Assembly: GCA_911728455.2 (NCBI GenBank)
Contig: OU452234.1
Span: 14,815,830 to 14,879,829, forward strand
Direction: 5' to 3'
Length of the DNA: 64,000 nucleotides
DNA from: Marthasterias glacialis
Taxonomy: Eukaryota > Echinodermata > Asteroidea > Forcipulatida > Asteriidae
Below are positions 22,388 through 31,500 of the stretch, piece after piece; the stretch's first letter is position 1, and every line of letters starts with the position of its first letter. Both the position numbers and the translations under genes were made by a program. A model generated the notes under the pieces. It made no database searches. It was not told the origin of the DNA and was given only the letters and a program-made list of their open reading frames with translations.

Positions 22388-22660
22388 CGGCCCCTAATAG
22401 CCCGGGACCTTAATATAGTCCCGCGCTTGTACCTAAATGTAGTACAGGCCTATATCTTGAATGTACCTAGATGTAGTCCGGGAATAAAACGGGCTACATT
22501 AGTTTAGGCAAAGGGTTGGGGCTACAAATAATGATCGGGTTAAATCTAGGCACAAACATGGGGCTACATTTAGGACTGGGTTATTTTAGGTACAAGCCCA
22601 ATACATTTATAGGGCTACATTTAGGGCCGGGTTAGATTTAAGTATTGGGCAGGGGTTCGA
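22388..22660. repeat. Foldback repeat of CTAAATGTAG / CTACATTTAG motifs
   Basis: The left half carries the motif in one orientation (ACCTAAATGTAGTAC at about 22430, ACCTAGATGTAGTCC at about 22467). The right half carries its reverse complement several times (GGGCTACATTAG about 22490, GGGGCTACATTTAGG about 22560, GGGCTACATTTAGGG about 22612), with AATCTAGG/GGGTTAGATTTA variants. The whole can fold back on itself. The same unit occurs at 14420-14520. There is no coding capacity. Confidence 0.65.
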
Positions 22661-22787
22661 CTTCAGGGGTGACACAGTTGTGGTGATTTCTCGAAGATGA
22701 GACCGAAATTATTATGAAATGTGCACAGGTTGTACGTAAGGTGTGTTTCTCGAAAACTAATGGACACAAGTATAAATTTAGAAAATA

Positions 22788-22814
22788 AAGAAAGAAAGAA
22801 AGAACGAACGAACG
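22788..22814. repeat. (GAAA)n-(GAAC)n microsatellite
   Basis: GAAA units change into GAAC units, a short compound tetranucleotide repeat. Confidence 0.9.
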
Positions 22815-22960
22815 ATGCATGTACCTTTAAACTTCTCAAAGAGAAAACTGTTATTATTAAGTAAAATTTAACATGAACAGAGTGATATTGTACCAGTTTT
22901 TTTTATGATTTTGATTACGTGAAATTAGAGTTTAAGTAATGATAGAGCATTCCTTTAAGG

Positions 22961-22962
<2 letters not shown>

Positions 22963-22999
<37 letters not shown>
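22963..22999. repeat. Poly(T) tract, 37 bp
   Basis: The longest homopolymer in the window. It fits the tail of a minus-strand retrocopy, but its true length is uncertain. Confidence 0.9.
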
Positions 23000-23002
<3 letters not shown>

Positions 23003-23214
23003 GTTATTACCCTCGCCTTATTCTTAATTTATGGATTGCCTAAACTTCTTCTACAGTATGTCATGCTTGGTTTAACCCAATGACGATTTGGTCTGATAAA
23101 CAGAGCTCTGTAAAAACAACATTTAAAGGTACAGTCTACAGATGCGTTTTCAGATGTGGGAAAAAAAACAAGAAACCCATTTTTTTGTCGGAACCTTGCT
23201 TGTTGTTTTTGTAT

Positions 23215-23475
23215 ACATAAACCCCAATTTTTATACCATATTGCACATTACTTATTTTTAGACCATATTGCACATTACTTTACCCACGTACCGATGTGTG
23301 CTCAGTACTGTATACTCAGTACTTTCCCGAAGTTATGTGAAAAAAAATCCACAGGCATAAACCTCGGGTGGGATTCGAACTCACGACCCCCGCCATTCCA
23401 GAGCAGATGTCTTACCAACTAGACCACCGAGATTTGCCCGGCAGCTAGAGGCAGTTCGAATCCTATCAGCAGCGA
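23215..23475 (-). mobile_element. tRNA-derived SINE
   Basis: Reading the minus strand, a tRNA-like head (plus 23363-23431) contains an A box TGGTCTAGTTGG (plus 23415-23426) and a B box GAGTTCGAATCC (plus 23371-23382), preceded by a CTGCCGGGCAAATCTCGG leader. The body follows (CCTGTGGATTTTTTTTCAC, AAGTACTGAGTATACAGTAC, then two tandem copies of a unit with AATGTGCAATATGG). Pol III internal promoters plus a non-tRNA body define a SINE. The ends are approximate. The head is too diverged to be a working tRNA gene. Confidence 0.75.
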
Positions 23476-23497
23476 GTACCGCGACCATTTCAAATAG

Positions 23498-23820
23498 ATG
23501 TTATTTTATATTCCCAAGACAACCTCAATGATGAAGTCTTCAACTAGAGGGGCAGTCACCAGCCCAGCAAACCAAGGTGATACCTTTGGACCCGGAGGGG
23601 AAAGTAAGGGGCAACAATCAAGTACTTTTGGAGGGTCCTGTGATGACGCTGACGGAAGGGCCCGACCAAAGGTCAAAATGAACCCAAGGAGCGGCAGACG
23701 CATTGGTACATGGAATGTGAGAAGCATGACAGATCCCAGCAAACTAGATATTATCGAAACAGAAATGGAGAGATGCAATATTCCTATCTGTGGTCTGGCG
23801 GAAGTAAGATGGATGGGAAC
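23498..23820 (+). pseudogene. 5' fragment of a LINE ORF: start of the endonuclease domain
   Basis: The frame encodes a glycine/serine-rich N-terminus followed by GRRIGTWNVRSMTDPSKLDI and ETEMERCNIPICGLAEVRWM. This is the start of an AP-endonuclease-like (exonuclease/endonuclease/phosphatase) domain of non-LTR retrotransposons: TWNVRSM supplies the active-site Asn and LAEVRW the metal-binding Glu. Such frames are often annotated as craniofacial development protein 2-like. About 110 residues remain. The coding sequence stops abruptly at 23820, where SINE-linked sequence begins; the remaining endonuclease and the reverse transcriptase are absent. The start codon is uncertain (23498 or 23531). 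Confidence 0.8.
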
Positions 23821-24226
23821 ATATGGGACATATATGACATAAGAACACCGGACTCCAGCTCTGATGTTTCTGATCAGCAGAGTGTGGGTTCGAATCCCGG
23901 TCTTGACACTTGTGTCCTTAAGCAAGACACTTAATCATTATTGCTTCGTCCTTCGGATGGGACGTAAAGCCGTCGGTCCCGTGTGTTGTGTAATGCACGT
24001 AAAAGAACCCAGTGACACTTATCGCAAAGAGAAGGGGTTCGCCCTGGTTTGATCGGCTGCAGATTGCGCCACAGCACCTTGTGAACCATTACATGGCGCT
24101 ATGTAAAGGAACAGGTCTCATACTTAACTCATCATATCTCGCAGGAAAAAAATACTGAGCGCTCTGAGACGCCCATAGGGTGTGATAAAGCGCTATGTAA
24201 AAACTGCGTATTATTATTATTATTAT
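23821..24226 (+). mobile_element. tRNA-headed SINE with (ATT)n tail
   Basis: The head has ACACCGGACTCCAGCTCTG and a B box GGTTCGAATCC at 23887-23897. A conserved middle domain follows (TCGGATGGGACGTAAAGCC, then GTCCCGTGTGTTGTG and CACGTAAAAGAACCC), then a LINE-like 3' part (GATAAAGCGCTATGTAAA) ending in (ATT)n. A middle domain of this kind is shared by several metazoan SINE families; I suspect the Nin/Nin-DC type but cannot verify it. The first 84 bp recur exactly at 24361-24444. Confidence 0.8.
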
Positions 24227-24360
24227 GATGAAATATTTATATGTGTATAAGAGGAAACAAATGTAAGAGGCCACACAATATGAAGAAATGTCTACAAGCA
24301 TTTCTGTTTGGCGTATTATGAAGTGATCAAAATAAACGATGAATTAATATATATATATAA
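24227..24360. other. Spacer between SINE tail and repeated SINE head
   Basis: AT-rich, ending in a short (TA)n just before the second copy of the 84-bp head. No coding or element signature is visible. Confidence 0.5.
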
Positions 24361-24444
24361 ATATGGGACATATATGACATAAGAACACCGGACTCCAGCT
24401 CTGATGTTTCTGATCAGCAGAGTGTGGGTTCGAATCCCGGTCTT
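24361..24444 (+). repeat. Exact 84-bp copy of the SINE head region
   Basis: Identical to 23821-23904 over all 84 bases, including the B box (24427-24437), at a distance of exactly 540 bp. The copy stops after GGTCTT and continues into unrelated sequence, so no SINE body follows. Because the 5' junction sequence (ATATGGGACATATATGAC) is also shared, one copy derives from the other rather than from a separate insertion. Confidence 0.9.
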
Positions 24445-24505
24445 ATCCATTATCATTATAGTATTCATTATCATTATAGTTTTCATTATCATTTTAGTAT
24501 TCTAA
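24445..24505. repeat. Degenerate CATTATCATTATAGT tandem repeat
   Basis: About three copies of an approximately 19-bp unit (CATTATCATTATAGTATT and variants) directly after the truncated SINE head. Confidence 0.75.
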
Positions 24506-24911
24506 TTATAGCCCCCTCTCTATTATTCAATGTTTACACTTCTACTGCTTTATTTAGGGAGATTACCCTTAATCACCTCCCTCATCTGAGTAGATAATCC
24601 TGTCCTTTCATGTCAGCCGCATTACCCACCATGCAGCTTTCCTCCTTTGTTCACTAATCTCCTTTTTGTACTAACCGACCACTGGACATCCTATTGTCCA
24701 CACTGCTGTATTTTGATTGGTCATCAACAATCTCTTTGTCTGTATTTAATTAACTTTGATTGGTTATCTTTTTCCCGCCTATTTTGGATACTCTCCATCT
24801 ATTTTAATCCCAAGGTTTTTCTATAAATGGATCTGTTTTTATGTTTGTGCTTGTTTTTGCCTCTGACGAAGGTCCGGTTTGGATCGAAAGCTAAGGCCAT
24901 CAACCCTACTA

Positions 24912-24915
<4 letters not shown>
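24506..24915. other. Unclassified sequence with retroelement-like 3' motif
   Basis: No gene. Near 24861-24905 the stretch GACGAAGGTCCGG ... TCGAAAGCTAAGGCC followed by (TA)n resembles the conserved, hairpin-prone segment seen near the 3' ends of some invertebrate retroelements (for example Penelope-like ones). This is recall by resemblance only. Two TTGATTGGT motifs (about 24714 and 24759; the second reads TTGATTGGTTAT) also occur. Confidence 0.3.

Positions 24916-24949
<34 letters not shown>
24916..24949. repeat. (TA)n microsatellite
   Basis: An uninterrupted TA run of about 34 bp. Confidence 0.95.
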
Positions 24950-24953
<4 letters not shown>

Positions 24954-25095
24954 TGGTTACCAAAACAAATGAGGATTTGTTAACTGGATATTTTCACGTT
25001 GAGCTGGGGGAAAACAGATAATAGCAAACACATTTGTGATGTCTAATATATACCACATTGACACGTCAGCATATTAGTATACTAAACTATGTTTG

Positions 25096-25195
25096 NNNNN
25101 NNNNNNNNNNNNNNNNNNNNNNNNNNNNNNNNNNNNNNNNNNNNNNNNNNNNNNNNNNNNNNNNNNNNNNNNNNNNNNNNNNNNNNNNNNNNNNN
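25096..25195. other. Assembly gap of 100 N
   Basis: Exactly 100 N, the usual placeholder for a gap of unknown size. Unique DNA lies to the left; satellite starts mid-monomer at 25196. The true left border of the array is therefore not in this window. Confidence 0.99.
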
Positions 25196-27892
25196 TCCTA
25201 AAATCGCATAAAAAAAATTTTGATCAAAAGTGCCGGTGCTCACAGGGAGCTCCCTGTGAGAAATTTTAATTTTCGGACCCAACTTGAAAAGTGCTTTTCA
25301 TGGAATCAGTGGATGCGGGCGGCTCTTCCGAGACGTGTCCAACAAACTAGAGCTCCCAACTTGCAGTATTTCGGAGCTAGCGAGCTTTTTCGGCCATCTT
25401 GATGACGTCAGAATTGACCCAATTTTTGCCACTTGCCCAAATATTGCGAATTGACCCCTTCCCCGCACACAAACCCTCTTCAGTGATGTCTACTCTATCA
25501 TTTTCTATCCTAAAATCGCATAAAAAAAATTTTGATCAAAAGTGCCGGTGCTCACAGGGAGCTCCCTGTGAGAAAATTTTAATTTTCGGACCCAACTTAA
25601 AAAGTGCTTTTCATGGAATCAGTGGATGCGGGCGCTCTTCGAGACGTGTCCAACAAACTAGAGCTCCCAACTTGCAGTATTTCGGGAGCTAGCGAGCTTT
25701 TTCGGCATCTTGATGACGTCAGAATTGACCCAATTTTTGCCACTTGCCCAAATATTGCGAATTGACCCCTTCCCCGCACACAAACCCTCTTCAGTGATGT
25801 CTACTCTATCATTTTCTATCCTAAAATCGCATAAAAAAAATTTGATCAAAAGTGCCGGTGCTCACAGGGAGCTCCCTGTGAGAAATTTTAATTTTCGGAC
25901 CCAACTTGAAAAGTGCTTTTCATGGAATCAGTGGATGCGGGCGGCTCTTCCGAGACGTGTCCAACAAACTAGAGCTCCCAACTTGCAGTATTTCGGGAGC
26001 TAGCGAGCTTTTTCGGCCATCTTGATGACGTCAGAATTGACCCAATTTTTTGCCACTTGCCCAAATATTGCGAATTGACCCCTTCCCCGCACACAAACCC
26101 TCTTCAGTGATGTCTACTCTATCATTTTCTATCCTAAAATCGCATAAAAAAAAATTTTGATCAAAAGTGCCGGTGCTCACAGGGAGCTCCCTGTGAGAAA
26201 TTTTAATTTTCGGACCCAACTTAAAAAGTGCTTTTCATGGAATCAGTGGATGCGGGCGGCTCTTCCGAGACGTGTCCAACAAACTAGAGCTCCCAACTTG
26301 CAGTATTTCGGGAGCTAGCGAGCTTTTTCGGCCATCTTGATGACGTCAGAATTGACCCAATTTTTGCCACTTGCCCAAATATTGCGAATTGACCCCTTCC
26401 CCGCACACAAACCCTCTTCAGTGATGTCTACTCTATCATTTTCTATCATAAAATCGCATAAAAAAAATTTTGATCAAAAGTGCCGGTGCTCACAGGGAGC
26501 TCCCTGTGAGAAATTTTAATTTTCGACCCAACTTGAAAAGTGCTTTTCATGGAATCAGTGGATGCGGGCGGCTCTTCCGAGACGTGTCCAACAAACTAGA
26601 GCTCCCAACTTGCAGTATTTCGGGAGCTAGCGAGCTTTTTCGGCCATCTTGATGACGTCAGAATTGACCCAATTTTTGCCACTTGCCCAAATATTGCGAA
26701 TTGACCCCTTCCCCCGCACACAAACCCTCTTCAGTGATGTCTACTCTATCATTTTCTATCCTAAAATCGCATAAAAAAAATTTTGATCAAAAGTGCCGGT
26801 GCTCACAGGGAGCTCCCTGTGAGAAATTTTAATTTTCGGACCCAACTTGAAAAGTGCTTTTCATGGAATCAGTGGATGCGGGCGGCTCTTCCGAGACGTG
26901 TCCAACAAACTAGAGCTCCCAACTTGCAGTATTTCGGGAGCTAGCGAGCTTTTTCGGCCATCTTGATGACGTCAGAATTGACCCAATTTTTGCCACTTGC
27001 CCAAATATTGCGAATTGACCCCTTCCCCGCACACAAACCCTCTTCAGTGATGTCTACTCTATCATTTTCTATCCTAAAATCGCATAAAAAAAATTTTGAT
27101 CAAAAGTGCCGGTGCTCACAGGGAGCTCCCTGTGAGAAATTTTAATTTTCGGACCCAACTTGAAAAGTGCTTTTCATGGAATCAGTGGATGCGGGCGGCT
27201 CTTCCGAGACGTGTCCAACAAACTAGAGCTCCCAACTTGCAGTATTTCGGAGCTAGCGAGCTTTTTTCGGCCATCTTGATGACGTCAGAATTGACCCAAT
27301 TTTTGCCACTTGCCCAAATATTGCGAATTGACCCCTTCCCCGCACACAAACCCTCTTCAGTGATGTCTACTCTATCATTTTCTATCCTAAAATCGCATAA
27401 AAAAATTTTGATCAAAAGTGCCGGTGCTCACAGGGAGCTCCCTGTGAGAAATTTTAATTTTCGGACCCAACTTGAAAAGTGCTTTTCATGGAATCAGTGG
27501 ATGCGGGCGGCTCTTCCGAGACGTGTCCAACAAACTAGAGCTCCCAACTTGCAGTATTCGGGAGCTAGCGAGCTTTTTCGGCCATCTTGATGACGTCAGA
27601 ATTGACCCAATTTTTGCCACTTGCCCAAATATTGCGAATTGACCCCTTCCCCGCACACAAACCCTCTTCAGTGATGTCTACTCTATCATTTTCTATCCTA
27701 AAATCGCATAAAAAAAATTTTGATCAAAAGTGCCGGTGCTCACAGGGAGCTCCCTGTGAGAAATTTTAATTTTCGGACCCAACTTGAAAAGTGCTTTTCA
27801 TGGAATCAGTGGATGCGGGCGGCTCTTCCGAGACGTGTCCAACAAACTAGAGCTCCCAACTTGCAGTATTTCGGGAGCTAGCGAGCTATTTC

Positions 27893-27911
27893 GGCCATCT
27901 TGATGACGTCA
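27893..27911. promoter_or_regulatory. YY1-like plus CRE composite motif (one per monomer, reference copy)
   Basis: GGCCATCTT (reverse complement AAGATGGCC, the YY1 core) is followed after two bases by TGACGTCA, the full palindromic CRE bound by CREB/ATF bZIP proteins. The pair recurs in nearly every monomer. The CRE is altered in only five copies I noticed: TGACGTAA at about 30397 and 52913, TGAGGTCA at 36654 and 59168, TGATGTCA at 43832. The motifs are seen; binding is inferred. Confidence 0.6.
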
Positions 27912-28022
27912 GAATTGACCCAATTTTTGCCACTTGCCCAAATATTGCGAATTGACCCCTTCCCCGCACACAAACCCTCTTCAGTGATGTCTACTCTATC
28001 ATTTTCTATCCTAAAATCGCAT

Positions 28023-28042
28023 AAAAAAAATTTTGATCAAAA
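28023..28042. repeat. A-tract and TTTTGATCAAAA palindrome (one per monomer, reference copy)
   Basis: Eight A run directly into the perfect 12-bp palindrome TTTTGATCAAAA. The A-run length varies between monomers (about 6-10), the commonest source of length and frame change. A-tracts of this size bend DNA, a feature often reported for satellite monomers. Confidence 0.9.
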
Positions 28043-28051
28043 GTGCCGGTG

Positions 28052-28073
28052 CTCACAGGGAGCTCCCTGTGAG
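28052..28073. repeat. Perfect 22-bp palindrome (one per monomer, reference copy)
   Basis: CTCACAGGGAG is followed at once by its exact reverse complement, centred on the GAGCTC at 28060-28065. It is preserved in most of the monomers. Copies at about 30240 and 52755 have lost one arm by an 11-bp deletion; copies at about 29935 and 52451 have AGGTAGCTCCC, and 43677 has GGAGCCCCC. Confidence 0.95.
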
Positions 28074-28526
28074 AAATTTTAATTTTCGGACCCAACTTGA
28101 AAAGTGCTTTTCATGGAATCAGTGGATGCGGGCGGCTCTTCCGAGACGTGTCCAACAAACTAGAGCTCCCAACTTGCAGTATTTCGGGAGCTAGCGAGCT
28201 TTTTCGGCCATCTTGATGACGTCAGAATTGACCCAATTTTTGCCACTTGCCCAAATATTGCGAATTGACCCCTTCCCCGCACACAAACCCTCTTCAGTGA
28301 TGTCTACTCTATCATTTTCTATCCTAAAATCGCATAAAAAAAATTTTGATCAAAAGTGCCGGTGCTCACAGGGAGCTCCCTGTGAGAAATTTTAATTTTC
28401 GGACCCAACTTGAAAAGTGCTTTTCATGGAATCAGTGGATGCGGGCGGCTCTTCCGAGACGTGTCCAACAAACTAGAGCTCCCAACTTGCAGTATTTCGG
28501 GAGCTAGCGAGCTTTTTCGGCCATCT

Positions 28527-31500
28527 TGATGACGTCAGAATTGACCCAAATTTTGCCACTTGCCCAAATATTGCGAATTGACCCCTTCCCCGCACACAAA
28601 CCCTCTTCAGTGATGTCTACTCTATCATTTTCTATCCTAAAATCGCATAAAAAAAATTTTGATCAAAAGTGCCGGTGCTCACAGGGAGCTCCCTGTGAGA
28701 AATTTTAATTTTCGGACCCAACTTGAAAAGTGCTTTTCATGGAATCAGTGGATGCGGGCGGCTCTTCCGAGACGTGTCCAACAAACTAGAGCTCCCAACT
28801 TGCAGTATTTCGGGAGCTAGCGAGCTTTTTCGGCCATCTTGATGACGTCAGAATTGACCCAAATTTTGCCACTTGCCCAAATATTGCGAATTGACCCCTT
28901 CCCCGCACACAAACCCTCTTCAGTGATGTGTACTCTATCATTTTCTATCATAAAATCGCATAAAAAAAATTTTGATCAAAAGTGCCGGTGCTCACAGGGA
29001 GCTCCCTGTGAGAAATTTTAATTTTCGGACCCAACTTGAAAAGTGCTTTTCATGGAATCAGTGGATGCGGGCGGCTCTTCCGAGACGTGTCCAACAAACT
29101 AGAGCTCCCAACTTGCAGTATTTCGGGAGCTAGCGAGCTTTTTCGGCCATCTTGATGACGTCAGAATTGACCCAAATTTTGCCACTTGCCCAAATATTGC
29201 GAATTGACCCCTTCCCCGTACACAAACCCTCTTCAGTGATGTGTACTCTATCATTTTCTATCATAAAATCGCATAAAAAAAAAATTTTGATCAAAAGTGC
29301 CGGTGCTCACAGGGAGCTCCCTGTGAGAAATTTTAATTTTGGACCCAACTTGAAAAGTGCTTTTCATGGAATCGGTGGATGCGGGCGGCTCTTCCGAGAC
29401 GTGTCCAACAAACTAGAGCTCCCAACTTGCAGTATTTCGGGAGCTAGCGAGCTTTTTCGGCCATCTTGATGACGTCAGAATTGACCCAAATTTTGCCACT
29501 TGCCCAAATATTGCGAATTGACCCCTTCCCCGCACACAAACCCTGTTCAGTGATGTGTACTCTATCATTTTCTATCATAAAATCGCATAAAAAAATTTTG
29601 ATCAAAAGTGCCGGTGCTCACAGGGAGCTCCCTGTGAGAAATTTTAATTTTCGGACCCAACTTGAAAAGTGCTTTTCATGGAATCAGTGGATGCGGGCGG
29701 CTCTTCCGAGACGTGTCCAACAAACTAGAGCTCCCAACTTGCAGTATTTCGGGAGCTAGCGAGCTTTTTCGGCCATCTTGATGACGTCAGAATTGACCCA
29801 AATTTTGCCACTTGCCCAAATATTGCGAATTGACCCCTTCCCCGCACACAAACCCTGTTCAGTGATGTGTACTCTATCATTTTCTATCATAAAATCGCAT
29901 AACAAAAATTTTGATCAAAAGTGCCGGTGCTCACAGGTAGCTCCCTGTGAGAAATTTTAATTTTCGGACCCAACTTGAAAAGTGCTTTTCATGGAATCAG
30001 TGGATGCGGGCGGCTCTTCCGAGCCGTGTCCAACAAACTAGAGCTCCCAACTTGCAGTATTTCGGGAGCTAGCGAGCTTTTTCGGCCATCTTGATGACGT
30101 CAAAATTGACCCAAATTTTGCCACTTGCCCAAATATTGCGAATTGACCCCTTCCCCGCACACAAACCCTGTTCAGTGATGTCTACTCTATCATTTTCTAT
30201 CATAAAATCGCATAAAAAAAATTTTGATCAAAAGTGCCGGTGCTCCCTGTGAGAAATTTTAATTTTCGGACCCAACTTGAAAAGTGCTTTTCATGGAATT
30301 AGTGGATGCGGGCGGCTCTTCCGAGACGTGTCCAACAAACTAGAGCTCCCAACTTGCAGTATTTCGGGAGCTAGCGAGCTTTTTCGGCCATCTTGATGAC
30401 GTAAGAATTGACCCAATTTTTGCCACTTGCCCAAATATTGCGAATTGACCCCTTCTCCGCACACAAACCCTCTTCAGTGATGTGTACTCTATCATTTTCT
30501 ATCATAAAATCGCATAAAAAAAATTTTGATCAAAAGTGCCGGTGCTCACAGGGAGCTCCCTGTGAGAAATTTTAATTTTCGGACCCAACTTGAAAAGTGC
30601 TTTTCATGGAATCAGTGGATGCAGGCGGCTCTTCCGAGACGTGTCCAACAAACTAGAGCTCCCAACTTGCAGTATTTCGGGAGCTAGCGAGCTTTTTCGG
30701 CCATCTTGATGACGTCAGAATTGACCCAAATTTTGCCACTTGCCCAAATATTGCGAATTGACCCCTTCCCCGCACACAAACCCTCTTCAGTGATGTGTAC
30801 TCTATCATTTTCTATCATAAAATCGCATAAAAAAAATTTTGATCAAAAGTGCCGGTGCTCACAGGGAGCTCCCTGTGAGAAATTTTAATTTTCGGACCCA
30901 ACTTGAAAAGTGCTTTTCATGGAATCAGTGGATGCGGGCGGCTCTTCCGAGACGTGTCCAACAAACTAGAGCTCCCAACTTGCAGTATTTCGGGAGCTAG
31001 CGAGCTTTTTCGGCCATCTTGATGACGTCAGAATTGACCCAAATTTTGCCACTTGCCCAAATATTGCGAATTGACCCCTTCCCCGCACACAAACCCTCTT
31101 CAGTGATGTCTACTCTATCATTTTCTATCATAAAATCGCATAAAAAAAAATTTGATCAAAAGTGCCGGTGCTCACAGGGAGCTCCCTGTGAGAAATTTTA
31201 ATTTTCGGACCCAACTTGAAAAGTGCTTTTCATGGAATCAGTGGATGCGGGCGGCTCTTCCGAGACGTGTCCAACAAACTAGAGCTCCCAACTTGCAGTA
31301 TTTCGGAAGCTAGCGAGCTTTTTCGGCCATCTTGATGACGTCAGAATTGACCCAAATTTTGCCACTTGCCCAAATATTGCGAATTGACCCCTTCCCCGCA
31401 CACAAACCCTCTTCAGTGATGTGTACTCTATCATTTTCTATCATAAAATCGCATAAAAAAAATTTTGATCAAAAGTGCCGGTGCTCACAGGGAGCTCCCT

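Larger units (their letters stand above)
25196..28526. repeat. Satellite block A (first)
   Basis: Numbering the monomer from the T of TGATGACGTCA, block A copies mostly carry T at position 24 (CAATTTTTGCC), C at 91 (GATGTCTAC) and C at 111 (TATCCTAAAATC). Monomers up to about 27.55 kb contain one-base indels (for example TTTCGGAGC near 25371, GGGCGCTCTTCGAG near 25630), then the array becomes regular. Confidence 0.85.

Noticed and set aside
23363-23431. Functional tRNA gene on the minus strand
   Set aside because: The A and B boxes are good, but the acceptor and anticodon stems do not close convincingly, and a SINE body with tail-like sequence follows.
23887-23897. Functional tRNA gene at the plus-strand SINE head
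   Set aside because: Only the B box is well conserved; no proper A box or cloverleaf, and the SINE body follows directly.
25082-25282. Minus-strand frame running through the N gap
   Set aside because: It exists only because unknown bases are read as open; not real sequence evidence.
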